Shown: positions 39,170-48,561 of the stretch, piece by piece | How the letters are laid out: the number at the start of each line of letters is the position of its first letter | How positions within the stretch are numbered: position 1 is the first letter of the stretch | Assembly: GCA_913774665.1 (NCBI GenBank) | Contig: CAJYHN010000002.1 | Span: forward strand, 372,001-436,000 | DNA length: 64,000 nt | Source of the DNA: an uncultured Microbacterium sp. | Lineage (GTDB): Bacteria; Actinomycetota; Actinomycetes; Actinomycetales; Microbacteriaceae | Direction: 5' to 3' | The notes under the pieces: model-generated | Told to the model about the DNA's origin: nothing | Databases searched by the model: none | What the model saw: the letters and a program-made list of their open reading frames with translations, nothing else | Translations under genes and position numbers: made by a program

Positions 39170-40783
39170 TCAGCCGACCGCGGCGGTCGCGAAGAGCGGG
39201 CGACCATACAGGTCGAAGGTCAGCCCCGAGACCTTCGGTGCCACGGCGCTGATCAGCGCCGGGCTGTACAGCGGCACGATGGCGGCCTGCTGGGCGTTCC
39301 ACTGCTGCACCTGGGCGTAGATCGCGGTGCGCGCGGCGGGATCCGTCGTCGAGGCGCCCTGCTCGAGCAACGCGTCCAGCGCGGGGTCGCTCACCTGCGA
39401 GGCGTTCTGGAACCCGCCGGTGGCGAGGTGGCTGCGCAGCAGGTCGGCGTCGACGCCCGAGAAGCCCCAGTCGGTGACGTCATAGGTCTTCGGTCCGTAC
39501 TGCTCGTTGTAGGCGCCCGGCTCGAGCACCTCGCGCTGCAGGTCGAAGCCCACGGCCTTCAGGTCGCTCTGCACGGCGTTGGCGAGCGCGGCGCGGTCGT
39601 CGGGAACCGGGGTCCACGCGATCCACCGGGCGGTGAGACGCTGACCGTTCTTGGTGCGGATGCCGTCGGCATCCCGACCCGTCCATCCGGCCTCGTCGAG
39701 AAGGGCGTTGGCCTGAGCCTGGTCGAGAGGCCAGGAGTTCTCGAGGCTCGCGTCGTAGCCGGGGGTCGTCGCGCCCAGGATGCTCCACGCGCGGGGGTAC
39801 TGTCCGAAGAAGATCTCGCTGACCGCGGAGTCGACATCGATCGCGCGCGTGAACGCCTGGCGCACCTTCTGATCGGCGAAGACCCCGTACTTCTCGTTGA
39901 GGAACAGCGAGTAGGGCAGACCCGGGTACGCGATCGACTGGACGGTGTCGTCGGCGGGCACCTGCGACACGAGGTTCGGCGGCAGGTTCGTCACGACATC
40001 GGCCTGGCCGCTCGACAGCGCACCGACGCGCACCGAGGCTTCGGGCAGGATGTCGACCCGCAGCGTCTTGAAGCTCGGCGTGCCGGCGCCGTCGGGGCCC
40101 CAGGTGTAGGCGTCGTTGCGGGTGTACACGATGTCCTGGTCGGGCGTGTACTCGGTGAGTTCGAACGGGCCGGTGCCGACGGTCACGTCGGGTCCGCCCG
40201 CGGCGAGCTGGTCGGCCTTGGTCTCGAGCACCGCCGGAGAGTAGAAGCCCAGAAGGGCCGTGCTCGCCGCCTGCAGGAACGGCGCGTAGGGCTGCGAGAA
40301 GCGCACGCGCACGGTGTGCTCGTCGACGACGTCGGTGCCGGCGTAGAGCTCGCCACCGAGCATGCTCGCGGCCTGCGCCGAGGCGGTCGCGGGGTCCGCG
40401 ATGCGGTCGAAGTTCGCCTTCACCGCGGCCGCGTCGAAGGGGGTGCCGTCGTGGAAGGTCACGTCGGTGCGCAGGCGGAAGAGGTAGCTCGCACCGCCGT
40501 CCTCGACGTCCCACGAGTCGGCGAGCCACGGCGCGAACGTGCCGTCGGCCTCCTGGAACACGAGCGAGTCGAGCACGGCGCGCTGCACCATGGCGGTGAC
40601 GTCGAGCTGGCTGGTCTGAGGGTCCATCTTGCCGGCCGACAGGTTCGCTCCCTCGATCGCCCAGACGATCTCGCCGTCACCGGATGCCGCGGGGTCGGAC
40701 CCGGCGCAGGCAGACAGCGAGAGGGCGGAGACGGCCGCGACGGCGACCGCCGACAGCACGCGGCGCGAAAGCGGAGAAAGCAT
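39170..40783 (-). CDS. ABC transporter substrate-binding lipoprotein, SBP_bac_5 family
   Basis: 537-aa extracytoplasmic receptor anchored by a lipid at Cys26 (lipobox LSAC). Family blocks: WLADSWDVEDGG, FRLRTDVTFHDGTPFDAAAV, VGTGPFELTEYTP, and KVRQAFTRAIDVD. These fix it as peptide/nickel/dipeptide-type (DppA/OppA). First gene of the importer operon. Upstream on the minus strand TAAGCT near 40836 is a candidate -10. Ligand is not predictable from this sequence. Confidence 0.93.
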   Translation of the reverse strand: MLSPLSRRVLSAVAVAAVSALSLSACAGSDPAASGDGEIVWAIEGANLSAGKMDPQTSQLDVTAMVQRAVLDSLVFQEADGTFAPWLADSWDVEDGGASYLFRLRTDVTFHDGTPFDAAAVKANFDRIADPATASAQAASMLGGELYAGTDVVDEHTVRVRFSQPYAPFLQAASTALLGFYSPAVLETKADQLAAGGPDVTVGTGPFELTEYTPDQDIVYTRNDAYTWGPDGAGTPSFKTLRVDILPEASVRVGALSSGQADVVTNLPPNLVSQVPADDTVQSIAYPGLPYSLFLNEKYGVFADQKVRQAFTRAIDVDSAVSEIFFGQYPRAWSILGATTPGYDASLENSWPLDQAQANALLDEAGWTGRDADGIRTKNGQRLTARWIAWTPVPDDRAALANAVQSDLKAVGFDLQREVLEPGAYNEQYGPKTYDVTDWGFSGVDADLLRSHLATGGFQNASQVSDPALDALLEQGASTTDPAARTAIYAQVQQWNAQQAAIVPLYSPALISAVAPKVSGLTFDLYGRPLFATAAVG

Positions 40784-40897
40784 GGAGAAACCTCGGAATC
40801 TCTGGTGGGAAGGCTTTCAGCTTACCGGGGTTGCTGTACCGGGTGCGGAAAGTCCGCCGCCCGGCGCACGCCGGCAGCGAACGGGCGCGTGCGCGCC

Positions 40898-41414
40898 GCG
40901 CAATCTCAGCGGTTCGCGCAACCTCAGTGATTCACGCAACCTCAGTCGGCATCCGCCCCTTCGGCCTGACTTTGTGCGAATCGCTGACTCTGTGCGGCTC
41001 CGTCCCCGCGCTTCGCACGGGCCTCGCCCCGCGCCTGCGCAACCTCAGTGATCCGCGCAACCTCAGTCGGCATCCGGCCCTTCGGCCTGACCTTGTGCGA
41101 ATCGCTGACTCTGTGCGGGCCCCGCCCCGCGCTCCGGGCGGGCCCCGCCCCGCGTCTGCGCAATCTCAGTGATCCGCGTAACCTCAGTCGGCATTCGCCC
41201 CTTCGGCCTGATCGTGTGCGAATCGCTGACTCTATGCGGCTCCGCTCCCGCGGACCGCGCAGCCACAGTCGGCATCCACCCTTTCGACGTGACTCCGTGC
41301 GAATGGCCGACTCCGCGCGGGCCCCGCCCCCGCGCTCCGCGCAACCTCAGCGATCCGCGCAACCTCAGTCGGCGTCCGCCCGTCGCGACCAACACTGCGC
41401 AGATCGCGGAGCGG
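40898..41414. repeat. Repeat array B: five palindromic units related to array A
   Basis: Units are marked by CAGTCGG-type blocks at 40943, 41064, 41185, 41266 and 41366, so spacing is 121, 121, 81 and 100 bp. Each has paired left arms (GCGCAACCTCAGTGATCC, GCGCAACCTCAGTCGG), a CCCCTTCGGCCTGA centre, and an inverted right arm (TTGTGCGAATCGCTGACTCT). The arms are the same family as array A. The last two units are shorter and more degenerate. It fills the gap upstream of the importer receptor gene and ends 52 bases from the DUF559 gene; 40784-40897 carries the receptor promoter. Confidence 0.9.
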
Positions 41415-41465
41415 GCGCGAGAGATGCGTCGCGTTGCGCTTCGCCTCAGCGGGAGGAAGGCCGGC

Positions 41466-42305
41466 TCACACCCGGTGCAGGCCCTGGGCGACGGCGTGCA
41501 TGATCTGCTCCTGCACCTCAGGCCAGCGGTTGATCACCTGGTCGTATCCCACGCGGATGACGTGGTACCCGAGCAGCATCAGCTCGGCGTCGTGACGGAT
41601 GTCTTCCGCGCGCTGCGCCCCCACGTGGTGTCCGCCATCCACCTGAAGAACGAGTCGCTCACCGATCAGGAAGTCAACCCGATGGCCGAGGATCCAGATC
41701 TGGGTCCTGATCGGCAGCCCCAGCCACTTCAAGCGGATGGTCACGAAGGTCTCGAGCCCGGAGTCGGCCCAGGGCGACACCTCTTCGACGAGTCGTCGTG
41801 CGCGGCCGGTCCACGGCAGTCTTCGGAGACGAGCGAGGTCCACGACCTTCTTGTTCAGCGCGGAATCCCACACGGCGCGGGCCGCCTCATACGGCTGGCA
41901 CGCGGCGACGGTGAGCAGGACGTTCTCGATGTCGTCTTCGAGCTGATCAGGATGCCGCGGCACGATGCCGCGCTGCCAGTGCACGACAGCCGCCGGCCCG
42001 TCGATCCTCCCGCGCCCCGGATAGGCGACGTGCGGCCGGTCCGGATGCTCGGCAACCCACAATCCGCGGCGTTCAGCGGCGGTCACGCACGACAGCACGA
42101 CCCCCGTCCGAGCCGCGGCTATTAGGTGGGTGTCGGCGGAAGGGAGGGCGATCCAGTCCCGTCTGATGCGGACGACGAGGCCGCGTTCCATTGCTTGACC
42201 GATCCGATAGCGGCTGTGCCCCTCGCGGACGAGTCGGGTTGCGCGAACGACACCTCCGAGCTGGGCGACGCGCGTCGCAAGGTCACGGGCCGGAGAGTCG
42301 TCCAT
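41466..42305 (-). CDS. DUF559 endonuclease-fold protein with N-terminal AbiEi-like helix-turn-helix
   Basis: 279-aa protein. The N-terminus is like the AbiEi antitoxin-type winged helix (LATRVAQLGGVVRATRLVREG, then YRIGQAMERGLVVRIRRDWI). The C-terminal 110 residues match DUF559, related to Vsr and the PD-(D/E)XK nuclease fold: SGLETFVTIRLKWLGLPIRT, then HRVDFLIGERLVLQVDGGHH. The acidic residues Glu, Asp and the QVDGGHH segment are in the right order for a catalytic site. Such proteins are abundant in Microbacteriaceae; none has a proved function known to me. A GATCCT box seven bases before the ATG may be a leaderless promoter. It is flanked by palindromic repeats on both sides. Confidence 0.82.
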   Translation of the reverse strand: MDDSPARDLATRVAQLGGVVRATRLVREGHSRYRIGQAMERGLVVRIRRDWIALPSADTHLIAAARTGVVLSCVTAAERRGLWVAEHPDRPHVAYPGRGRIDGPAAVVHWQRGIVPRHPDQLEDDIENVLLTVAACQPYEAARAVWDSALNKKVVDLARLRRLPWTGRARRLVEEVSPWADSGLETFVTIRLKWLGLPIRTQIWILGHRVDFLIGERLVLQVDGGHHVGAQRAEDIRHDAELMLLGYHVIRVGYDQVINRWPEVQEQIMHAVAQGLHRV

Positions 42306-42408
42306 ACCCGCAAGGATCGCTCCGCTCCGTATCCGCCTCGGGCACTCGTCCGTCGGGTGTGGACGGATTCGGACCTGGGGAGGAGGGTCGTCGACCCCAC
42401 CCGCGTTC

Positions 42409-42490
42409 GCGCAACCTCAGCGATCTGCGCAAACTCAGCCGGCATCCGCCCCACCCCACTGAACTCGCGCGAATCGCCGAGCGTGCGCGG
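42409..42490. repeat. Single palindromic element C of the same family
   Basis: One degenerate unit: left arm GCGCAACCTCAGCGATCTGC, a GCCGGCATCCGCCCC centre and inverted right arm GCGCGAATCGCCGAGCG. It stands between the DUF559 gene and valS. The rest of 42306-42586 shows only the valS ribosome binding site. Confidence 0.75.
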
Positions 42491-42586
42491 CAAGAAGCGC
42501 GGCGACGCCGTGCCCCGGTATCGTGGACGCAGACCCCATCAGGCACGCTCACACAGTGCCGCTCATATCGCTCGAGGAGTACCCCT

Positions 42587-45154
42587 ATGGCCACCATTCC
42601 CGACAAGCCCGCCCTGGAAGGCCTCGAGCAGAAGTGGGACGCCGCGTGGCGTGAACGCGGCACCTACGTCTTCGATCGTCTGCGGGCCGCCGACCTCGGC
42701 CGCCAGGGCGTGTACTCGGTCGACACCCCGCCGCCGACGGCATCCGGAAGCCTCCACATCGGCCACGTGTTCTCGTTCACGCACACCGACGTGAAGGTGC
42801 GCTTCGAGCGCATGCGCGGCAAGACCGTGTTCTACCCGATGGGCTGGGACGACAACGGCCTGCCCACCGAGCGCCGCGTGCAGAACTACTACGGCGTGCG
42901 CTGCGACCCCTCGCTCCCCTACGACGCCGACTTCACCCCGCCGTTCGCGGGCGGCGACAACAAGAGCAGCAAGGCCGCCGACCAGGTGCCGATCAGCCGC
43001 CGCAACTTCATCGAGCTGTGCGAGCAGCTGACCGTCGAAGACGAGAAGCAGTTCGAAGACCTTTTCCGCGAGCTGGGCCTGAGCGTCGACTGGACTCAGA
43101 CCTACCGCACGATCTCCGACGACTCGATCCGCACGAGCCAGCTGGCGTTCCTGCGCAACATCGAGCGCGGCGAGGCGTATCAGGCCCTCGCGCCGACGCT
43201 GTGGGACGTGGACTTCCGCTCCGCGATCGCCCAGGCCGAGCTCGAGGACCGCGACCAGCCCGCCGCGTACCACCGCGTGGGCTTCGCCAAGACCGACGGC
43301 TCGGGCGACGTGTTCATCGAGACCACCCGCCCCGAGCTGCTCCCGGCGTGCGTGGCGCTTGTGGCCAACCCGGACGACGAGCGCTACCAGCCGCTGTTCG
43401 GCACGACCGTGCGCACGCCCCTGTTCGACGTCGAGGTGCCCGTGCTCGCGCACCCCCTCGCGCAGAAGGAGAAGGGATCGGGCATCGCCATGATCTGCAC
43501 CTTCGGCGACGTGACCGACATCATCTGGTGGCGCGAGCTCGACCTCCCCAACCGCACGATCATCGGCAAAGACGGTCGCATCGTCGCCGAGGCTCCCGAG
43601 GTGATCGTGACGGATGCCGCGAAGGCGGCGTACGGCGAGCTCGCGGGCAAGACCGTGTTCAGCGCCAAGAAGCGCATCGTCGAGCTCCTGCAGGAGTCCG
43701 GCGCCATGGAGGGCGCCCCCAAGCCCTTCACCCACCCCGTGAAGTTCTTCGAGAAGGGCGACCGGCCGCTGGAGATCGTTTCGACGCGCCAGTGGTACAT
43801 CCGCAACGGCGCGCGCGACGCCGAGCTGCGTGAGCGCCTCATCTCGCTCGGTCGCGAGATGTCGTGGCATCCGGACTTCATGCGCGTGCGCTTCGAGAAC
43901 TGGACGAGCGGCCTGACCGGAGACTGGCTGGTGTCGCGTCAGCGGTTCTTCGGCGTGCCGATCCCGGTCTGGTACGGCCTCGATGAGAACGGCGAGCGGG
44001 ACTACGCCCGCGTGCTCACCCCCGACCTCGCCGCGCTCCCGGTCGACCCGACCACCGACGTGCCCCCGGGCTACACCGAAGACCAGCGCGGCGTCCCCGG
44101 CGGCTTCGACCCCGAGCGCGACATCCTCGACACGTGGGCGACGTCGTCGCTCACCCCGCAGCTGGCCGGCGGATGGCAGCGCGACGAGGAGCTCTGGAAC
44201 CTCGTGTCGCCGTTCGACCTGCGCCCGCAGGGTCAGGACATCATCCGCACGTGGCTCTTCTCGACCATGCTGCGCAGCGCCCTCGAAGACGACCGGAGCC
44301 CCTGGACGGATGCCGCCATCTCAGGCTTCATCGTCGACCCCGACCGCAAGAAGATGTCGAAGTCGAAGGGCAACGTGGTCACGCCCGCCGACATCCTGAA
44401 GCAGCACGGCTCCGACGCGGTGCGGTACTGGTCGGCGTCGAGCCGCCTCGGCACCGACGCGGCGTTCGACCCGCAGAACCCGACGCAGGTGAAGATCGGT
44501 CGCCGCCTCGCGATCAAGCTGCTGAACGCGGCGAAGTTCGTGCTGTCGTTCCCGGTGCCCGAGGGTGCCGAGGTGACGCACGCGCTCGACGCGTCGATGC
44601 TCGCGACCCTGGATGCCGTCGTGCGCGACGCCACGGCCGCGTTCGAGGCGTACGACCACGCGCGGGCGCTCGAGATCACGGAGTCGTTCTTCTGGACGTT
44701 CTGCGACGACTACCTCGAGCTCGTCAAGGAGCGCGCGTACGACCAGTCCGACGCCGGCCAGGCGTCGGCGGCGCTCGCGCTGCGCACGGCCCTCTCGACG
44801 CTGGTGCGCCTGTTCGCCCCCGTGCTGTCGTTCGCGTCCGAGGAGGTGTGGTCGTGGTTCGAGGAGGGCTCGGTGCACACCGCCGCGTGGCCCGAGCCGA
44901 GCGGCTCGGAGGGCGATCCGGCCGTGCTGACCGCCGTGAGCGCCGCGCTCATCGGCATCCGTCGCGCCAAGACCGAGGCGAAGGCCTCGCAGAAGACGCC
45001 GGTGACCTCGCTCACCGTGTCGGGCCCCCACGTCGAAGCGCTGCGTCTCGCCGAGGGCGACCTGCGCGCGGTCGGACGCATCGAGGAGATCTCGTTCGCC
45101 GAGGCCGACTCCACCACCGTCACCGACATCGTGTTCGCACCCCAGGAGGACTGA
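42587..45154 (+). CDS. valS: Valine--tRNA ligase
   Basis: Charges tRNA-Val. The 855-aa class I enzyme has HIGH at residues 57-60 (GSLHIGHVFSFTHTD), PMGWDDNGLPTERRVQNYYG, and KMSKS at about 591 ([11 protein letters not shown]). The PMGWDDNGLPTERR region and the lack of the usual C-terminal coiled-coil arm place it in the second (type 2, archaeal-like) ValS group rather than the E. coli type. ATG at 42587 follows GAGGAG; the open frame starting earlier was rejected. Its stop overlaps the next gene (TGATG). Confidence 0.96.
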   Translation: MATIPDKPALEGLEQKWDAAWRERGTYVFDRLRAADLGRQGVYSVDTPPPTASGSLHIGHVFSFTHTDVKVRFERMRGKTVFYPMGWDDNGLPTERRVQNYYGVRCDPSLPYDADFTPPFAGGDNKSSKAADQVPISRRNFIELCEQLTVEDEKQFEDLFRELGLSVDWTQTYRTISDDSIRTSQLAFLRNIERGEAYQALAPTLWDVDFRSAIAQAELEDRDQPAAYHRVGFAKTDGSGDVFIETTRPELLPACVALVANPDDERYQPLFGTTVRTPLFDVEVPVLAHPLAQKEKGSGIAMICTFGDVTDIIWWRELDLPNRTIIGKDGRIVAEAPEVIVTDAAKAAYGELAGKTVFSAKKRIVELLQESGAMEGAPKPFTHPVKFFEKGDRPLEIVSTRQWYIRNGARDAELRERLISLGREMSWHPDFMRVRFENWTSGLTGDWLVSRQRFFGVPIPVWYGLDENGERDYARVLTPDLAALPVDPTTDVPPGYTEDQRGVPGGFDPERDILDTWATSSLTPQLAGGWQRDEELWNLVSPFDLRPQGQDIIRTWLFSTMLRSALEDDRSPWTDAAISGFIVDPDRKKMSKSKGNVVTPADILKQHGSDAVRYWSASSRLGTDAAFDPQNPTQVKIGRRLAIKLLNAAKFVLSFPVPEGAEVTHALDASMLATLDAVVRDATAAFEAYDHARALEITESFFWTFCDDYLELVKERAYDQSDAGQASAALALRTALSTLVRLFAPVLSFASEEVWSWFEEGSVHTAAWPEPSGSEGDPAVLTAVSAALIGIRRAKTEAKASQKTPVTSLTVSGPHVEALRLAEGDLRAVGRIEEISFAEADSTTVTDIVFAPQED

Positions 45155-45402
45155 TGCAGCTCGGAACCCGTTGGACCGCCCGCGAGCAGCCGCCCCAGGC
45201 TGTTCCCGAGGTCCTGCACGCGCAGATCGCCGCGGTCGAGGCCGCGCTGAACCCCGACGGTCTGAGCGCTCCCGCCCCGCGCTGGACGCTGACCTTCCTC
45301 GAGGGGCGCCCCGTCGCCGAGCTCGACACGGGGGTCATCGTGAGCCAGGATGCCGCGGGCGAGGTCGTCGTGCGCTACGACGACGACGCGGAGTTCGCCT
45401 GA
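45154..45402 (+). CDS. Small hypothetical protein coupled to valS
   Basis: 82-aa acidic cytoplasmic protein with no recognised domain. Starts MQLGTRWTAREQPPQAVPE; the C-terminal half has a beta-like pattern (WTLTFLEGRPVAELDTGVIV). ATG overlaps the valS stop by one base, so it is translated with valS. Position suggests a housekeeping link but no role can be assigned. Confidence 0.78.
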   Translation: MQLGTRWTAREQPPQAVPEVLHAQIAAVEAALNPDGLSAPAPRWTLTFLEGRPVAELDTGVIVSQDAAGEVVVRYDDDAEFA

Positions 45403-45425
45403 GCCTCACCGCTCGGGATTGCTGG

Positions 45426-45454
45426 GCCCGTCGACGCGTTCCGCGTCGGCGGGC
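45426..45454 (+). terminator. Terminator of valS and its partner
   Basis: 13-bp stem (one G-U pair): GCCCGTCGACGCG at 45426-45438 pairs with 45442-45454 around a TTC loop. Bases 45455-45618 hold nothing recognised. Confidence 0.65.
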
Positions 45455-45618
45455 TCGCGGCGTTTCGGCGCGGGAGCGCGGGTTCCCGGCCCATCGACAG
45501 GCTCCGGAACCTGGGGTGCCCCTCGCGCGTTCCCCGGCCCTCGGGCAGACTCACGAATCGGAAGCGCGCAGAGAGCCCGTACCCTCCGCGCCCCTCGACG
45601 GGCCCGGCACCTCCGTCG

Positions 45619-45831
45619 TCATCGCGGCGACAGGTACCGCGCGGCATCCGCCGACATCGCCCGCGACGCGGCGCGACCGGCACGCCGCGCCGGCTCCGCC
45701 TCGACGGCCCACGCGCGACGGCGCATCCGCTCTTCGGCGAGCTGGGTCATCGCGCGCGACAGTGCGAGCAGGGCGGCCTCGAGGCGAGTGGGATGCACCG
45801 GCATAACAGCGGTGCGGGTGACGGCGGTCAT
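45619..45831 (-). CDS. Small Arg/Ala-rich hypothetical protein
   Basis: 70-aa basic, helical protein (ALLALSRAMTQLAEERMRRRAW; ARRAGRAASRAMSADAARYL). The ATG overlaps the regulator stop (ATGA), so it is the second gene of that operon. No family recognised. Could be a small DNA- or membrane-associated factor; the sequence does not decide. Confidence 0.65.
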   Translation of the reverse strand: MTAVTRTAVMPVHPTRLEAALLALSRAMTQLAEERMRRRAWAVEAEPARRAGRAASRAMSADAARYLSPR

Positions 45832-46424
45832 GCGGACCCTCTCTCGGTCGGAAGGGGAAAGATGTCCGCCCGCATGGTGATCGGGCGCACGCCCTCGCCG
45901 GACTGGTCGCGATAGCGGGCCACGGTCTCGTCGATCACCGCCTGGATCCGTTGCACGAGCTCGCGCGTCTGGGTCGCGGTGAGCCGGGCACTCGCCGTCG
46001 CGATGAGGGCGGCATCGCGCCACTCCTCCGTCTCGTCCCATCCGTGGGTCGCGAACTGCATGAGCTGCTGATGGCGCAGGGTGAGCGTTTCGGAGTGGAC
46101 CGCTTCGAGCACGGCGCGGCCCGATGGGGTGTTCTCCATATCGGGGTTCGAGAGCGTCACCATCCCGGCCGGGCGCTCCCACCAGCGTTCGCGGGCGGTG
46201 CCGCGGCCGGCGACCTCACGAATGAGATCGTGGTGGGCCAGCGCCCGCAGGTGATAGCTCGTCGCTCCGGTGGACTCCCCCGTCAACTCGGCGAGGCTGC
46301 TCGCGGTCTGCGGGCCGTACTGGCTGAGGATGTCGTAAAGCCGCACGCGCAGCGGGTGCGCGAGTGCTCGGAGCGCTCCGGCGTCGAGGACGCGCTCATT
46401 ACGGGGCTTCGGCTGGTCGGTCAC
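45828..46424 (-). CDS. ArsR-type helix-turn-helix transcriptional regulator
   Basis: 198-aa cytoplasmic repressor-like protein. The winged helix is at about residues 14-80 (ALRALAHPLRVRLYDILSQY; TASSLAELTGESTGATSYHL as recognition region; GRGTARERWWERP as wing). The C-terminal half is a helical dimer/effector domain with an acidic-aromatic stretch (HGWDETEEWRDAALIA). GTG at 46424 is seven bases after a TATCTT -10 box, which lies inside an 18-bp palindrome, so it is very likely autoregulated. The divergent M3 peptidase gene may be a target. No metal-binding cysteines, so not a metal sensor of the ArsR/SmtB kind. Confidence 0.85.
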   Translation of the reverse strand: MTDQPKPRNERVLDAGALRALAHPLRVRLYDILSQYGPQTASSLAELTGESTGATSYHLRALAHHDLIREVAGRGTARERWWERPAGMVTLSNPDMENTPSGRAVLEAVHSETLTLRHQQLMQFATHGWDETEEWRDAALIATASARLTATQTRELVQRIQAVIDETVARYRDQSGEGVRPITMRADIFPLPTERGSA

Positions 46425-46437
46425 ACATGCAAAGATA
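46425..46437 (-). promoter_or_regulatory. Leaderless promoter of the ArsR-type regulator
   Basis: TATCTT at 46432-46437 on the minus strand, seven bases, then GTG at 46424. The hexamer lies within the operator palindrome. Confidence 0.6.
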
Positions 46438-46445
46438 TCTTTGCA
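46428..46445. promoter_or_regulatory. Operator: perfect 18-bp palindrome
   Basis: TGCAAAGATATCTTTGCA is a perfect palindrome covering the regulator -10 box. A related half-site (ATTCTTTGCAA) follows at 46450-46460. It lies about 50 bases before the -10 of the divergent M3 peptidase, so both genes may be controlled. Confidence 0.75.
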
Positions 46446-46492
46446 CGAGATTCTTTGCAACGATTCCTCTGCACGAAGACCAGCACTGCACC

Positions 46493-46504
46493 TAGGCTGT
46501 GGGG
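46493..46504 (+). promoter_or_regulatory. Leaderless promoter of the M3 peptidase
   Basis: TAGGCT at 46493-46498, six bases, then ATG at 46505. This argues for the ATG rather than the in-frame GTG two codons earlier. Confidence 0.58.
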
Positions 46505-48556
46505 ATGACGGATGCCGTGAACAATCCCCTCCTCGCGCCGCCCTCGCTCCCCTACGACCTGCCGCCCTACGGCAGCATCGACGTCGAGCACTACCTCCCC
46601 GCGTTCCGCGCCGGTTTCGCCGCGCAGAAAGCCGAGGTCGACGCGATCACCGCGCAGACCGATGAACCCACGTTCGAGAACACCCTCGTCGCCCTGGAGC
46701 GCAGCGGCGAACTGCTCGACCGGGTCGCGCGCACCTTCTACACCGTGGCATCCGCCGACGGCACCCTCGCGATCCAGACCGTCGAAGAGGAGCTCGCTCC
46801 CCTCATGTCGGCGCACCGCGATGCGATCCAGCTCGACGCCGACCTGTTCGCCCGCATCGCCGTCGTGCACGCGCAGCTCGGCGACCTCGACCTCGATGCC
46901 GAGAGTCGCTACCTCGTCGAGCGGTACCACCGCGAGATGTCGCTGGCCGGCGCCGGTCTCGACGACGCGCAGAAGCAGACACTCACCCGGCTCAACCAGC
47001 GACTGTCGGTGCTGACGACCACCTTCGAGAAGAACCTGCTCGCCGACACCAACGACCTCGCCGTGGTGTTCGACTCCGCGGACGAACTCGACGGCCTGAG
47101 CGACGGCGAGCTCTCGGCGGCGGCGCAGGCGGCCACGAGCCGCGGCCTCGACGGACGCTACGTCGTGAACCTCACGCTGTACACGGGCCACCCCCTGCTC
47201 GCCTCCCTCACCAACCGCGAGAGCCGCCGCCGCCTGCTCGAAGCCTCACGCTCGCGCGCCTCGCGCGGGAACGACAACGACAACCGCGCCGTGCTCGGCG
47301 AGATCGTGCGTCTGCGCGCGGAGCGCGCCGCGGTACTCGGCTACCCCTCGCACGCCGCCGCCGTCCTCGCCGATCAGACGGCGGGGTCTCCGGATGCCGC
47401 ACGCGACCTGCTCCGCCGACTCGCCGCCCCCGCTGCGGCCAACGCCCGATCCGAGCAGGAGGCTCTGCAGAGGATCGCCGACGCCGACGGCATCCGGATC
47501 GAGGCCCATGACTGGGCGTTCTACACCGAGAGAGTGCGCGCCGAGCGGTACGACCTCGACCGCGCAGCGCTGCGGCCGTGGTTCGAGGCCGAGCGCGTGC
47601 TGCGCGACGGCGTGTTCTTCGCGGCCGAGAAGCTCTACGGCATCCGCATGACCGAACGCCACGACCTGCAGGGGTATCACCCCGATGTACGCGTCTTCGA
47701 GGTGCACAACGCCGACGGCGGCGAGCTCGGGCTGTTCCTGCTCGACCTGTACACGCGCGACAGCAAGCGGGGAGGGGCGTGGATGAACTCGATCGCGACG
47801 CAGTCGGCCCTGCGCGGCACGGCCCCGGTCGTCGTCAACAACCTGAACGTCAACAAGCCCGCCCCCGGCACCCCGACGCTGCTGACACTGGACGAGGTCA
47901 CTACCCTCTTCCACGAGTTCGGCCACGCCCTCCACGGGCTCTTCGCGACGGTGACCTACCCGCACTTCGGCGGCACGGCCGTCTACCGCGACTTCGTCGA
48001 GTTCCCGAGCCAAGTGAACGAGATGTGGATCCTCTGGCCCGAGATCCTCACGAATTATGCGCGCCACATCGACACCGACGAGCCGCTCCCGGCCAACGTC
48101 GTCGAGCGCCTGCACGCCTCCGAGGCGTTCAACCAGGGCTTCGCGACCAGCGAGTACCTCGCGGCATCCTGGATCGACCAGGCGTGGCACGGCCTGTCGG
48201 TCGATGAGGCGGCGGCCGACATCGACGTCGCCGCGTTCGAAGCGGCGGCCCTTGCTGACATCGGCCTCGACAACCCCGCCGTTCCCACGCGCTACGCCTC
48301 GACCTACTTCGCCCACGTGTTCTCGGGCGGCTACAGCGCCGGGTACTACTCGTACATCTGGAGCGAGGTGCTCGACGCCGACACCGTGGAGTGGTTCCGC
48401 GAGAACGGCGGGCTCACGCGCGCGAACGGCGACCGCTTCCGCCAGAGGCTGCTGGGGGTCGGCGGTTCCGGCGATCCACTGGCCGCGTACCGGGATTTCC
48501 GGGGTCGGGATGCCGAGATCCAGCCGCTTCTGCAGCGCCGCGGTCTCGCGGGCTGA
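46505..48556 (+). CDS. M3-family metallopeptidase, peptidyl-dipeptidase Dcp-like
   Basis: 683-aa cytoplasmic zinc peptidase that degrades oligopeptides. The zinc motif HEFGH is at residues 470-474 (TLFHEFGHALHGLF) and the third ligand lies in YRDFVEFPSQVNE. The N-terminal helical region starts LPPYGSIDVEHYLPAF, typical of Dcp/OpdA. No signal peptide. It is divergent from an ArsR-type regulator and may respond to it. Confidence 0.94.
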   Translation: MTDAVNNPLLAPPSLPYDLPPYGSIDVEHYLPAFRAGFAAQKAEVDAITAQTDEPTFENTLVALERSGELLDRVARTFYTVASADGTLAIQTVEEELAPLMSAHRDAIQLDADLFARIAVVHAQLGDLDLDAESRYLVERYHREMSLAGAGLDDAQKQTLTRLNQRLSVLTTTFEKNLLADTNDLAVVFDSADELDGLSDGELSAAAQAATSRGLDGRYVVNLTLYTGHPLLASLTNRESRRRLLEASRSRASRGNDNDNRAVLGEIVRLRAERAAVLGYPSHAAAVLADQTAGSPDAARDLLRRLAAPAAANARSEQEALQRIADADGIRIEAHDWAFYTERVRAERYDLDRAALRPWFEAERVLRDGVFFAAEKLYGIRMTERHDLQGYHPDVRVFEVHNADGGELGLFLLDLYTRDSKRGGAWMNSIATQSALRGTAPVVVNNLNVNKPAPGTPTLLTLDEVTTLFHEFGHALHGLFATVTYPHFGGTAVYRDFVEFPSQVNEMWILWPEILTNYARHIDTDEPLPANVVERLHASEAFNQGFATSEYLAASWIDQAWHGLSVDEAAADIDVAAFEAAALADIGLDNPAVPTRYASTYFAHVFSGGYSAGYYSYIWSEVLDADTVEWFRENGGLTRANGDRFRQRLLGVGGSGDPLAAYRDFRGRDAEIQPLLQRRGLAG

Positions 48557-48561
48557 GGTCA

